DNA from: Haemonchus contortus
Taxonomy: Eukaryota > Nematoda > Chromadorea > Rhabditida > Trichostrongylidae
NCBI GenBank assembly: GCA_000469685.2
Contig: LS997567.1
Coordinates: 18,602,399-18,666,398, forward strand
Direction of reading: 5' to 3'
DNA: 64,000 bases
Shown one piece after another: positions 1-10,488 of the stretch; position 1 is the first letter of the stretch, and every line of letters starts with the position of its first letter. The notes beneath the pieces were generated by a model that was not told where the DNA came from, ran no database searches, and saw only the letters and a list, made by a program, of their open reading frames with translations. The position numbers and the translations under genes are program-made.

Positions 1-211
1 TCACACCACTGCAGCCGTTAATCGTGACGAAGCCATGTGAGATCATAGGAGTCGACGTGCTAGAAGTCGGATTGTCAACAAGCGGCAACAGATACCTAGT
101 GGTTGTAAGTGGCTAGCAGCCTATCCAACCCCGACAAAATCGGCAGAAGATATAGCCCGACTAGTGTTCGGCAGATGGATCTGTGAAGGAGGCAGGTGGC
201 CAAAAACTATA
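1..211 (+). pseudogene. Ty3/gypsy-type integrase core fragment, part 1
   Basis: The translation around 50-105 reads like the start of a retroelement integrase catalytic core: a first-aspartate motif (GVDVLEV) followed by GNRYLVVV. After a small deletion that shifts the frame near 110-113 comes AAYPTPTKSAEDIARLVFG and a W-I-C-E-G-G-R-W-P block ending at 209. This order matches integrases of Ty3/gypsy-class LTR retrotransposons. The reading frame enters from outside the window, is frameshifted, and stops at a transposon inserted at 212; the next part of the same domain resumes at 1392. It is a dead copy. The superfamily call rests on motif order only, so BEL/Pao is possible but less likely. Confidence 0.75.
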
Positions 212-1391
212 CAGGTGCGCCATAGATATGGTTACAAAATAATTGGGCTACAAAAACCGCAGTTCATATTGATACATGGTGAATTCAAATGAGTTATTTA
301 CTGTGCATCACATCTACAAAAGAACCCACGGTCATCTTATATAACTGTCTGCTGCACTAATTATAGCTCAAAGATGCTTCGGCCACTCCTCGACGGCCGC
401 ACGTAGAGTTTCTTGAGAAACTCCAGCAATTGTTTCCTATGAGCAGAAATAGTGGTGCGCTATGAAGCGCAGGCTTTCCTCTCTAGTATGAACTGAATCC
501 AGCAACCCATCACATCGTGGTCCGGGAAATTCTTAAGAGGATAGAGAGCTGGGAGAAAGTCGCGAACATTCCCTCAGCACCAGTCCTATCTCTTCCCATG
601 CGTGAGGAAGGGCGCCGCAGTTTTCAAATCGTATCCCTGGAAAAATCTTTGACCCTCAGCTGTATCCTTTCAGGAAACCCCTTCATAAAGAGTTTCGGAT
701 TGAATTTTGTACTTTTTTTTCAACCAAAATTTGCGATATCGCTCTGATGGTGGAGTTTCTAACAAAAACTATCATCAAAGAGGAGAATGCTACAAGAGGC
801 GATCTGACTCTTCTCAGCGGCTTCAGCACTCGAAATGTGAAATATATGTATACTTTGGGGGCGCGCAAGTAGCGAACGACTTTTTTTCCTCTTCAACTTC
901 TTCTCGTGAAAAAGCTTACAAAGCTTCTTAATCTTATTCAGATACAATTGTATTTACTCTTAGTGGACTCCTTCCATTGGATTAGAACATACAAACATAT
1001 CAGCAATCCTTTTTCTCGCATTTCGGTAGGTTTTGCAGCGTATTCCTTCCCAATTCTATTCGGAAAAGGGGTTGTATGTGAGGCAAAATGACCGATTTCT
1101 GGTTTGTCCCGACCTGTCTACGCATCGCGATTCGAGAGAGTGTTCGCGGGTGAAATGTTGAAACGAGGAGAGATTGCGGAAATCACCAAATTGCAGGCAA
1201 GGAAGGAGCGGCCGATGGGTGTCTGCGAGGCTCCGCCGTTTTCCGAAATCTGACGAATTGGGAGCACCAAAGTAGATATGTAGTCTAAGGTATATCATTA
1301 ACATAAGGGAAGGTGCAGATTTGGAGAAACCCTCCGAACAAGAAAATTTCGGACGTCCGAAAAGTTGTTACCATATTAATGTCGCACTCTG
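212..1391 (-). mobile_element. Tc1-like element copy A (CAGGGTGCGCCAT TIR family), 1180 bp
   Basis: Terminal inverted repeats begin CAGGTGCGCCATAGATAT and end with the inverse form near 1364-1391, flanked by TA at 210-211 and 1392-1393. It is the same family as 39522-40767 and 45748-47014, here in opposite orientation. The interior carries a heavily mutated minus-strand transposase of Tc1 type; the DDE region and the C-terminal 'SQETLRAAVE'-like block are visible only in the better copies. The insertion splits the integrase coding sequence exactly: removing the element plus one TA restores a continuous frame across the junction. It is not autonomous. Confidence 0.8.
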
Positions 1392-1500
1392 TATTATCGA
1401 ATCAAGGGAAAGAATTCGAGAACGATGTGATGGAAGCACTTTGCCGACCCGCGAAAACGGTGTAACAGAGAGAGACAACCAAACGCTGTTAACACGTTGA
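1392..1500 (+). pseudogene. gypsy-type integrase core fragment, part 2
   Basis: Directly after the inserted element the translation resumes as the second-aspartate region of the integrase core (L-S-N-Q-G-K-E-F-E-N-D, with Asn where the catalytic Asp is expected), followed by the ENGVTERDNQT block typical of the region with the catalytic glutamate. Coding similarity fades near 1495. The Asp-to-Asn change and the later breaks mark it as inactive. It is one domain with 1-211, separated only by the Tc1-like insertion. Confidence 0.7.
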
Positions 1501-2009
1501 CGACGAGAGCGTTTTTCGTTTGCGCGTTAACGGGACGAGAGCGTTCGAAGACGCTGACTAAGCGTCGGTTACCATTGGCGGACCTCGTCCCACGGGATAG
1601 GCACCTATTGAATTTGCTGTATTCATGAGTAATAAGATTCTACTTGTGTAAAACAAGTAAAAACACTTGGAAATAAAAGAAAACTTGTATTCTGTCAAGA
1701 TTCGGTGAATTCTCCAGAATCAGGGGCTTTGTAGACCATTTCGGTGTATGAGGCTTTGAATCGTGAACATTCATAAAAAGCACTATTTAAACGTTTGGCG
1801 GAATAAGATTAGACGTAAGGCGCCAATTGTTGGAAGGAGTTCAAATTTTAATTGTTATCTGATGTGATGTATGACTCCTGACTCGATGCTTAATATTTCC
1901 ATAGAAGACCGTAGATTTAGACGGATCATGAGTCGACGCTAAAGTTAGTGAGTAAATAAGTAAATGTAAAATATGAAACAAAACAGTCTGAGAATTTCTT
2001 TATTTGGCT
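1501..2009. other. unassigned insertion within integrase remnant
   Basis: About 500 bp separating two pieces of the integrase domain. It starts near TGTTAACACG and has no coding similarity I can recognise. It could be a solo LTR or a non-autonomous insert, but no clean terminal repeat or target duplication was found. Confidence 0.3.
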
Positions 2010-2460
2010 GACTTACAGTACTGTCGGTCACCATTGACCGACATTGTCGTCACCGTGTTAAGGATGCTGAAGAAGCGAGGTGGAATAACAGCACAGTGGG
2101 ATAAGATGATCTCGAATGTTACGTATATATTTAATGTAAGCCGCATGCAGCCACAGGCGAGAGTCCATTTTTCGCTCTCCATGGGTTTGACCCCGTATAC
2201 CCATCAAATGTGATACCTGCCAGCGAAATATCGTCTTATCAGATAGACATGGACGACTATCGTTCCGGAATGATGTCTGGATTGAAGCTAACGCAAGACC
2301 TCATAAAGAGAAAAGTGAGAAGAAAGAGAGGAACAGTAATGGTGCATAGCGTTAACATCAGTGAGAGACGTCGTTTCAGGCGCTACGCAAAGCAGCTCAC
2401 TCTGACAGACGGAGACTTCAATGGATTCCGTCTCTCGGTGCTAGTTCGTTGTTAACGGAC
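2010..2460 (+). pseudogene. gypsy-type integrase C-terminal fragment, part 3
   Basis: The translation VTVLRMLKKRGGITAQWDK followed by a block containing NVSRMQPQ and a basic tail (RKVRRKRG near 2310-2330) has the order seen after the catalytic Glu in Ty3/gypsy integrases, ending in the basic C-terminal region. One in-frame stop lies at 2211-2213. Downstream to about 3400 there are scattered open stretches with many stops that may be the rest of the same element but are not recognisable as a domain. Confidence 0.6.
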
Positions 2461-3900
2461 GCACAAGCACCACGCCTGGACTACGCATTGAAAGGCCTGT
2501 CAGTGCACATGCAATGCATGCGATTCGACAATGTGTACAGATTGGTTCAGCTAGCGCAGGTCTAGCTGCAAGACAACGGAGCGAGAGAAACTTGTGCAAA
2601 TGGCAAAGAAAGCCGATGAAACCTCAGACGAAGCGCTGGCAGTTGCTTTTTTGTACTACAGAGGTAACTGTTGCATTTTCAACTCAGCGAAGAGAAACTC
2701 GAGCCCTCTAATTTCCACCATGTACACATTTGATCATGCAAAAGATTGAGCGCAGTATTCCAGAACGCTACGAGCCTTATTCACGGCAAGAACTGGGAAA
2801 GTCCGTGGAAAAAATCAAGGCGCTCACAATTACTTTTCGTTCTGAAGAACCAGGAAAATACTCTCAAATGCTTGCCGGAGAGCGTCAAAGGTGTCTTATA
2901 GCGACTTCCCCGGATGACAAGAGCAATGCGTTGATGATCACCGGAAAAAGTTTTTCGGACAAAGAAATCAGTTTACACATGTTACGACCATGGCTAGACA
3001 GCTTGTGATCGATGTACGTAAATCTCGCCGTTGTAATGGCACCACGAGAGCACAATTCCGAGTCAAATATCCGCATGTGGGATCATACAGCCTCAAACGT
3101 CTCAGTCGTTCTCAGCACCATAACCTCGTTCAAGGATGTAGAGTTGTTTGGGAAAGACGCTCCACCAGAGGAATGGGATAATTCCATACGATGCCTCGGG
3201 AGTGACCCCTACGATAATAATGATATAGTCGGACGTTTCAAGACCGTCAGTCGCAAAAGAAACGCCAACTGCTCGGAAGCTGGTCGTACTGCCAGATTTA
3301 TGCCCAAACGGTACCGTGATCGATGTGAGACATGTGAGTCCTCGAAGTAAATACGAGTGAAGAGACCACTGTTCCTCAACCCGGAGGATGTCAGGAGGGA
3401 GTCAATGAACCAATGTTTCATCTAAGATTATCGATGATCTATTGCAGAGTTCGCGCGGGAAGAGAGTGCCGCGCGGAACCAACGCTGCAATAGAGTCAGT
3501 CGCCGTTTCTTACTGCCGTAGGGAAGCCCGCCGCTGTTCCCGTAGGAGCCCAAAAAGGACTGCCAGAAGATTCGCCCTGGCGAGACACCCCCTAGACCTA
3601 ACCTCATCGCCTCGCCTTACTCGCACTTAGCTTCGACTGCTGTCGATCATTTGCTATATCGGGATATCAGTCATTATTTACGTTGTTCCCATTTGAGCCT
3701 CGCCATATCCATCCATTTTTCGTTACCATTCTCTTCCGGTTGCGATTTGTTTCGGTCGCCCTAATTTCTTTTACGTTGTAGGTTGCAACGCATAAAATAA
3801 CTGCATTCGAAAGCTTGGTTGTGATCGTTCGAATCGGTGTATACCACGAGAAGTATTTAGTCGTACGTTATAAATCGATTGGAACAGGGATGGTGGAGTA
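2461..3900. other. probable retroelement remains without recognisable domains
   Basis: Open stretches at 2730-3008 and 3012-3350 (+) carry no motif I recognise. A 55-nt imperfect hairpin sits at 3439-3493, and 3500-3640 is unusually G/C-rich. Position between two gypsy integrase pieces suggests 3' pol, LTR or UTR sequence of that element; this is inference. Confidence 0.3.
3439..3493 (+). repeat. imperfect hairpin, 55 nt
   Basis: CTATTGCAG at 3439-3447 pairs with CTGCAATAG at 3485-3493, and GCGCGG pairs with CCGCGC nearer the loop, with an internal bulge around GTTC/GGAAC. Role unknown; it may be an LTR secondary structure. Confidence 0.5.
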
Positions 3901-3904
3901 CGGC

Positions 3905-4190
3905 CTGCCTGAAGGGAGCAACGATTCGCTCTACTGGTGATAGAAAATTTATCAAAGTTTGTTGGTGTATATACGATTCCAGATAAGACGGGAAAAAACA
4001 GTATTCACGCTGTTTGAACAATGAATTTGTGAGGGGTGAAGATGGCCCAAGCACACTCATCTGAAGCAATGTCGCGAGTTTATTACCTATATTCTGTCAA
4101 GTGTGCGGAATAACAGAAATTGACGGGGAGGGCTATTGACGCTTTTAAAAGAATGCTCAGGAAGAAGACTAACATACCAGCCGATTAAAA
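3905..4190 (+). pseudogene. second gypsy-type integrase fragment
   Basis: The translation shows LLVIENLSKFVGVYTIPDK, the classic strand following the first catalytic Asp of retroelement integrases, then, after frame breaks, a C-E-G-x-R-W-P-K block homologous to the one at 185-205 and a later K-R-M-L-R-K-K-T-N-I-P-A-D block homologous to the RMLKKRGGIT segment at 2070. Several stops and frameshifts are present and the region between the blocks is shortened. It belongs to the same broad class as the fragments at 1-2460 but diverges from them, so it is another copy or subfamily. Confidence 0.6.
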
Positions 4191-4665
4191 TCTCAAGCTA
4201 CCACGAATGGAGTGCGCGCGGAAATCCTCAAGACTATGTTAGCCACCAGGTGGCCCATATCGCATAATAAAACCGATTTCAGTTATTTCTGATTCACTTA
4301 GGATGCTGTAAAATGTAACGGAAGAGATAACACCTAACTAGAGAGTAAGGCAAAAGAGTTAAGCGTTAAAATCAACTGCATTTCTTATAGGGCGCTGAAC
4401 GCGACGGTGACAGCATGCAACTAGCTTTCCTTTCTCTGACAAACTCCAGATTAGACAGTGCTTCCCGGAATTGCTTTATATCCACTCCGAAAAAGATTGA
4501 AAAGGAGTTTCCTCATCAATCCATCTCAAAAGTGAATGTTGAGATCATTCACGTTGAAGTATTATACTGAAATGGTGAGTGCAAAACACTCCGACTCCGA
4601 CTGAGTCCGACTTTGACAATGGAAGAAGGAAAGCCCGGTGTTAGCCGGGCGGTATCACTGGTATA
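4191..4665. other. no feature recognised
   Basis: No coding, RNA or repeat signal that I can support. The stretch ends at the TA target of the next transposon. Confidence 0.5.
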
Positions 4666-6058
4666 CAGGGGCGCCAAAATTACTTGCTCAAAGTTGCAGA
4701 GTTTGACCTACTGATTTAATGCAGCGGTGATCTATCGATCAGCCGCGAACATTTTAGGCACTCCTCCCTGTTAGGCACTCCTTCCTTTATCAAGAACACA
4801 GGCTTCGATCCTCAACTCCTACTCCTTTCAAAATGGTTGGTTCTCATCCCCTCAGACCCGCGATAATTCAGTTCCACCAGACGGCTCGCTGTTTGAAAAC
4901 CATCGCAAAAACTCTGTGGCTGCTTTCGTAGTTGATTGACCGGGGGCGGCGCTCGCCCCTGCTTTACAACTGAATCTTGGTCGATACCGCTGGTCGAGTA
5001 TTCCCCCGGTCGCTCGCACGCTCGCGGGCCAAATCGCGGACTATGAACGCAGCCCATCAATCAGCAGAAGTGTGGACGTCACCATTAAACGATTCAAGGG
5101 GCTCTGTACTACAGAATACCGCCCATGAAGGAGAAGAAAAACAACTGCAGCTTCCACGAGAAGGGTTAAAGCTGTACGGGATACGGTGGGGCGCAACCCG
5201 AAAAGGTCGATGATGAAGATTGCCAAGAAGCTGGGAAAAGTCATAGTTCCGCTCGCCGTATAGTTAAAGAGAAGCTGGAATTGACGCCTTATCGATGCCG
5301 AAAGGTGCACCTTCTCACTGCATCCACGAAGAAAAACTGGATCTAAGAGTGCAAGGTGCTCCTCCAACGGTACGCGTCGGCGCGCCACCGAGACACTGTC
5401 TTCTCCGACGTGAAGCTGTTTACGATGGAGTCGACCTTCAACCGTCAGAACGATCGGGTGCTCTGCTCGACAGCTGAAATGCTAACGAGACGGACGCCCT
5501 AGACGTGCAGAGGAGATCATGGTGTGGGCAGCGATCACTTATGAAGCGAGGATCCCGCTGATTTTTACCGACAAAAAAATCGATGTTAAACTCAATACGG
5601 AAGTCCATTCGGAGGGCGTGCCAAAAACAACTTACTTCTGTGGATAAAATATCACTTCGGCTCTAGACCGTGTTCCAACAAGATTCAACACCGGCTCATA
5701 GAGCGAGAGTGACCCAGCAGTGGTGTCGAGACATCCTTCTGAATCCAATGGACTATTCCGCATGGTCGCTATTGGAGAGCAAGGCCTGCTGTAAGCAACT
5801 CCACTCAAATGCTTCGCCGGAAGGACCTGTTCAGAGCATGGGAAGAAATATCTTGGGAGTTCCTTCGCGCCACAGTGAACGACTTCCCCTTACGTCTGAG
5901 GCCTGCGTCCGAGCTCGTGGAGGGATTTTCGAAATTTGAATTTGCTGTGTGTAATGACTTAATATAAATAAAGTGTTGTAGAAAAATTAGTCCACAACCC
6001 ATCGTTCAACCAATTTTACAGCGGTGGATATTTGAGCAAGTAATTTTGGCGCACACTG
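4666..6058 (+). mobile_element. Tc1-like element, 1393 bp, TIR CAGGGGCGCCAAAATTAC
   Basis: Left end CAGGGGCGCCAAAATTACTT and right end (inverse) AAGTAATTTTGGCGCACACT form inverted repeats of about 28 bp, flanked by TA at 4664-4665 and 6059-6060. The body encodes a decayed Tc1-family transposase on the + strand (5050-5939). The right flank directly abuts the mariner starting at 6065. Confidence 0.85.
5050..5939 (+). pseudogene. Tc1-like transposase, decayed
   Basis: Reading across several frames: an N-terminal paired-like HTH region (VGRNPKRSMMKIAKKLGKS, then ARRIVKEKL), a catalytic stretch around the first Asp (DTVFSDVKLFT near 5395-5420), the MVWAAITYEARIPLIFTDKK block near 5519-5575, and the second catalytic region FQQDSTPAHRARVTQQWCR at 5672-5730 followed by an L-N-P-M-D-Y block. 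At least four frame changes and several stops separate these blocks. In Tc1 enzymes these motifs bind the inverted repeats and cut DNA at TA sites. This copy is not functional. Confidence 0.8.
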
Positions 6059-6064
6059 TATATA

Positions 6065-7350
6065 TTAGGTCATCTCATTCAAAAGTTCGCAGACATCCAG
6101 AGGGATGGCGGGATTATGAAGGAGGCTGTCACCATCCACAGTGTTTTATCAGAAGCGAGGACCGTTAGCTACGACACTGCCCGATTTCGACATCATGACT
6201 GCAGCAGAAAATATTGACAATTTGAAAAGAAGTGTTACCGAACAGGATCAACGCGAAATTATCAAATGGGGCGCTGTACAAGGAGAATCCGAAGCTCAAA
6301 TTCATCGTGAACTCAATCAACAAATGGATGGGACGGAGTTCCTCAAGCGTAATGTGCAGAAATGGGTGCGAATGTTCAAAGAAGGAAGAACGGAGACAAG
6401 TGAAGGCCGAGGTGGTGCTCACTATGTTCACTCCGCACACGAAGAACGAGTAGCTGAAATCAAGCGTCGAATGGCTGAGCGCAGAGACTGCACCATTGTC
6501 GAACTTGCCCGCGAGACCGGCATTCCTGCTACTACCGTTGGTCGAGTTGTGTCCAAAGAATTGAAGATGGTCAAGAAGATGTGTGTATGGGTACCTCATT
6601 CACTTACAGAAGCACAGGTCCAAAACCGAATTGATGCCTGTAGAAACAATCCTCTCCGCCACCGACGTCACCCACGACTCCTGAAACGAACGTTGGCTAT
6701 AGATGAAACATGGGTGGGTTTGTACACTGAGCCCGAAAGTCAGAAGCGCCGGGTTTGGATGGACGCCGATGAGGAACCGCACGAATTGGTTCACAAAAAG
6801 TCACGTGGTTCCAAGTGGATGCTCATCATGGCAATGGATTTCTGAGGCGTGGCGTTCTGGCGACTCTGTCCTGAAAAAATGACCGTCACTTCTGAAGTGT
6901 ATTGCCAGTTTCTCGACGATAATACCGACAATTGGATGGCAGCACACAACTTTAAGAGGGCAATTATCGCTCATGACAATGCCAAGCCCCACCCATCTCG
7001 AATTGCGCAGCAGTTTTTCGAAGAAAAGAATATTGAAACCTAGATCCAACCGCCGTATTCCTCGAGCTCCAGCAGTGCGACTTCAACTGGTTCGGTCAAA
7101 TGAAGATACGTCGCAGTGGCAAACGCTTTGACAACTGGTCGATCGCCGAAATGGACGTCAACAGCATTTTATCTGCACATGGTGAAGGAAAGAAGCTACT
7201 TGGTGTTCAGGTGCTACCTGTACGCTGGGAGAGGGTCGTCAACAATGATGGAGGCTACCCGGCAGAACACTAGAATATTAGCTTTTTATCTTGTTTTCTG
7301 TTCATTTTATTCGAATAAAAGCTTGCGAGCTTTTGAATGAGATGGTCCAA
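6065..7350 (+). mobile_element. mariner element (DD34D type), 1286 bp, nearly intact
   Basis: Inverted ends TTAGGTCATCTCATTCAAAA and, inverted, TTTTGAATGAGATGGTCCAA, with TA on both sides (6063-6064 and 7351-7352). The transposase frame runs almost the whole length with only two stops and one frameshift (see 6195-7273), so this is the youngest-looking DNA transposon in the window. It sits directly between two other TA-targeting elements. Confidence 0.9.
6195..7273 (+). pseudogene. mariner transposase with two stops and one frameshift
   Basis: The N-terminal HTH region (residues about 20-115) leads to a central linker with the mariner-typical WVPHSLTEAQVQNRIDAC, then the first catalytic Asp in AIDETWVGLY (6697-6726) and the second in IIAHDNAKPH (6964-6993). 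A TGA at 6843-6845 interrupts the frame at what is normally an Arg, a TAG at 7041-7043 replaces a Trp before QPPYS, and a +1 shift follows. The C-terminal part (DFNWFGQM, VRWERVVNNDGGYP) is readable in the shifted frame to a stop at 7273. The spacing fits a mariner DD34D enzyme, usually about 340-360 residues. A start at 6195 gives the usual N-terminus; the frame is open upstream to 6141 but that is UTR. Confidence 0.88.
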
Positions 7351-7354
7351 TATA

Positions 7355-8508
7355 CAGGGTGGTGAAAGGTAAAGGACGCCACATTTGTAAGCGTAGCTTC
7401 GAAGATATAGAAATGGTAGACAAATCTACCACATTGCGGATTAGACTAGAGCTGCATTATCACTTAGGATAGGAGACTTTCGAAGTTTGGTTTTTTTGCC
7501 TTTACACAGGCACCTAGACGTTCGATAACTGAACCAATGGTGCGCCGCAGGTAGTCTACGTCGATATCGTTTTACGCCTTCTGAATCATCAAAACCTGAG
7601 CGTCCAACAAGCAGTAGGAGCGTCCTGTGAACTTGCCCTTCAAAAGCCCCCACAGTGAAGTCAATTGAACTAAGGCCCGGCGAAGAGGGGGTCAGATGTC
7701 CTTATCCAGTACCCGGAGAAGTGCGCAGCAGATATGGCTCCAGCCGATTTCGAGGCATACGAAGGGGCCCAATCTTGTTGATGGAGAACGATCGGTCACC
7801 GAAGTGCTCACTGACCCAGATCAACAGGGTGCCCATTAAAAGTACCTTAGGACAACTTCAGAGCCGAATTTCTGATTTCTGTCGATGAAGACTGACATCG
7901 TTTTGGATTCCGATGTCATCCCAGCTCAAATAATCACACTTCTGGGAGATGGTCAGCTATGCACGCGACAAAGTTTGGGTTTAACTTTGCCAGCTTTTGA
8001 CAACAACTGCCTCTGGTTTCGACGGTTTGAAAAGGTTATGCTCTGAAAATTTACTCATTACTCCAGATCACGCCAGAGATGCGACGCGCCCTGAGCTCTC
8101 AAAAAAATTTTGTTTTTATCAGCTGACTTTGGTTGGACTGTCTGTACGAACTGAATTCTCCTCGACATAGCCGATAATCGTTCGTCTTGAGGTTGCATTT
8201 CACAATTTCCTAGACGGTTTGACGGCTGATGTTGAGATCAGAAGCAATCCGACCCATGCTGACGTCCTTTTTTAGCATCCCTAAGGCTTTTCCTCGAGGG
8301 CTGAGAATAGCAGAGACATTTCGAACGGTTAAAAAAGGAACGCCGAGTCGTTTCGCGATGTCACAATTCTTGAAAAGTTCTCTGAGCAACTTCTCGATGA
8401 TGGATGTATGCGCAGAAACTTCCATAGCGATGGTTCGGACGGGCGGTCAATCCTGGCGAAGTGCCGACAAACGCCAAACCGAGCGTCATATACATTTCAG
8501 CTATCCTA
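7355..8508 (-). mobile_element. Tc1/mariner-type element, about 1.15 kb, minus orientation
   Basis: The left end CAGGGTGGTGAAAGGTAAAG is preceded by TA (7353-7354). A diverged inverse copy (GCGTC-TAC-TTTCA spacing preserved) lies at about 8482-8510, again followed by TA. The minus strand encodes a decayed transposase (7470-8428). Confidence 0.7.
7470..8428 (-). pseudogene. Tc1/mariner-family transposase, decayed
   Basis: The N-terminal part (8425-8210, minus) reads FKNCDIAKRLGVPFLTVRNV then GKALGMLKKDVSMGRIASDL, an HTH-type region, followed by EIVKCNLKTNDYRLCRG. The C-terminal part at about 7690-7480 reads LTSLWGLLKGKF then VDYLRRTIGSVIERLGACVK, the usual tail after the second catalytic block. 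The middle third (about 7900-8100) is too mutated to see catalytic residues. Inactive. Confidence 0.65.
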
Positions 8509-8518
8509 TATATCCATA

Positions 8519-8725
8519 TATATACACATATAGATATACATACATATATAATGCGATAACTTTGCGTGTCTGTTTGTATGTTGGTGTGCGCGTCCGTCCG
8601 CGATAGATCACGCAGGCACGATGAAGAGAATGAAATGTCACGTTGTCGCGATGAGGAAGCAGTAATGAAATAGGAAGTCTACCGATATTGTTAGAGGATT
8701 GATACAAACAGCGTAGCCCAACTGG
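8519..8725 (+). mobile_element. Helitron-like fragment ending ...CAACTGG
   Basis: Ends with GTAGCCCAACTGG at 8713-8725 followed by T, the same terminus as at 31380 and (inverted) at 54323, where a hairpin precedes it. CTGG fits the Helitron CTRR 3' end. The 5' side is AT-rich (8490-8560) with a TGTCTGTTTGTATGT stretch like other copies here. The preceding hairpin is lost in this copy. Confidence 0.5.
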
Positions 8726-9359
8726 TAAATATATAAAGCGCTAATCTTGTGTGCCTGTTTGTATGTCCTTTTGTGTGTCAGTTCACAAAAGGTAACGTAG
8801 GCGCGATGGGGATTATAAAAGGTCAGTGGGTACGGTGAGGTATTATAGAACAAGAAGTTTATTGATACTGTTTATATTGATCTCCAAATCGATACGGATC
8901 ACATTGTGACGTCACTGACTGGGAAACATAACTTTCCTCCCCTTTGTTTCGGGACGAATCTTACCTGGTTCTTTTCACTCGCAGAGCGATCACACCTTCA
9001 TCAAAAAGAGCTAGGATGGTAGAACCTCTAAACCGGCATCAGTTTGCATCAGGTAACAAACTCTCAACTGAGTGTCTCCCATAACTTCTCAGGTTCGCAA
9101 TTTTCTATAAGTAAACTCAAGCGAAATTTTGAATGTTAATGTTAGTGATGGCCAGAACCCTAGCAGTCAAAAAAACCGTCAACTCTTAAATGTTGCACTC
9201 TAGTTCCTGACTTGCAGGAATAAAACCTAAGCGGAATTTTGAATGAAGCAGTATTGTGTACAGGGATCATAAAAAACGCTTTCATACGCTTTTTAGTGAG
9301 GTCGTAGATAAGCGGCTATGGGCGTGAAATGCACACGTTACTATGCGCAGCCCAACTAG
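8726..9359 (+). mobile_element. Helitron-like element, about 0.63 kb, non-autonomous
   Basis: Begins TAAATATATAAAGCGCTAAT followed by a TGTGTGCCTGTTTGTATGT stretch, and ends GCGCAGCCCAACTAG (CTAG at 9356-9359) followed by T, with a weak hairpin just upstream. It sits head-to-tail with the fragment ending at 8725. No protein coding content. Confidence 0.55.
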
Positions 9360-9984
9360 TAGTATATAAAACGTCAAAATTCACCACAGCAGCTAGGATC
9401 CTATTCCCAAAATATACCTCTTTCGGCTGCTCGAGGGAAAAGAGACTTGATTCCGCTGTCCAGTGCTTCTACGAGATGCAGAGGAACCCTATGAAAGTAA
9501 GACGTATGAAATCCATCATCGCCGCGCGAATGACGCCTACACAAGGAGCCCACTACAGCTGCAGGTATAATACACTCTCGAGGTACAAATACGAGGGGGA
9601 AACTTGTAAATATCTGGTAAACTAAATACAACGAATGAATGTAAATTACTCCGAACAGCTAAATTTTGCGAAACACGTAAGTCACCCGAAAAAGCTCACC
9701 ATTTTTGCTCTTCATTTGCTGGAAAAAATCCAACGTGAGGGCGTGATTGATCATAGCATGAATGAATGTGTACAACGACAGACGTAGCGGATCACGAAGC
9801 ATTGTGATGTGGTCTTCGAAATCAATTGTACTCTCATCTAAACTAGTCTAGGCGATTAACACGGAAAAAAATACGACATCATTGCCTAGTGGAGCACTGA
9901 TTTTGTCCCAGAAGAAGGATGCATTTGTAGTGTGGAAGCGGTTGTAAAGGTTTTGTACGAGTGTTTATTAGAGGTGTTCAATAC
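9360..9984. other. no feature recognised
   Basis: An open stretch at 9329-9625 (+) has no recognisable motif and starts inside the Helitron end; I regard it as chance. Nothing else supported. Confidence 0.4.
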
Positions 9985-10263
9985 CTATTGAAGCTTTTGT
10001 GGGAAAGTGTCTCTTAACTCGAAAAGAGCAGGAAAACGCGTCACGTACCACCCATCACTCTGATCACATCTGTAACATCGTGGGATGAGCGCCAGGTCAG
10101 ATGTAAACACACTCAACCCTCCATTTTTGTGATGCCAAGCTATGATGCGATATTCAAAAAACATAGACCAATTTCGCAAGGTTGATATTTTCGATTTGAA
10201 GATAATGTCACAATGCAATGGAACGCAGTCTTGTTTAACTCCCTTTACCAGTGGGGAAAACAC
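9985..10263 (-). CDS. candidate terminal host exon, unknown product
   Basis: A 92-codon minus-strand open stretch ending at a stop at 9985-9987 is immediately preceded (10264 upward) by a strong acceptor, TTTTTCTCCTCAG. The product contains a Cys pair (P-R-C-Y-R-C-D) and several aromatic residues and does not resemble a transposase. It joins in phase to the short exon at 10428-10488 through a 164-bp intron with donor GTAAGT. I do not recognise the protein. Real exon and fortuitous open frame are both possible; the paired splice signals favour an exon. Confidence 0.38.
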   Translation of the reverse strand: MFSPLVKGVKQDCVPLHCDIIFKSKISTLRNWSMFFEYRIIAWHHKNGGLSVFTSDLALIPRCYRCDQSDGWYVTRFPALFELRDTFPQKLQ

Positions 10264-10427
10264 CTGAGGAGAAAAATCGACATCTTATTCTCACTCCGTG
10301 TAGTTCAAAACACTTCTAAAACACTAAATAAATATGTATTTAAAGAAACCCAAGGCCAATTGTGAACTGAAACCGCTCGCTGCATAGGGAGCGCTGTCGG
10401 GTTATGTTTCATAATTTGGCAACTTAC

Positions 10428-10488
10428 CGTAGTTACGCGGGAACACCGGAAAAAATGCAATTTGAAACAGAGCCATGATTTCCTAGCT
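10428..10488 (-). CDS. candidate short internal host exon
   Basis: Bounded by an acceptor-like TACTGTTTAG and a consensus donor (ACG followed by GTAAGT) on the minus strand. The encoded residues (KSWLCFKLHFFRCSRVTT) are Cys/Phe-rich, and the reading phase (0) matches the downstream exon at 9985-10263. Short, and without homology I can name. Confidence 0.3.

Noticed and set aside
4925..5060. GGACTATGAACGCAGCCC similar to the end of the foldback insert at 13145-13163
   Set aside because: The similarity is under 20 bp, lies at the start of the Tc1-like coding region, and no second terminus or target duplication is present.
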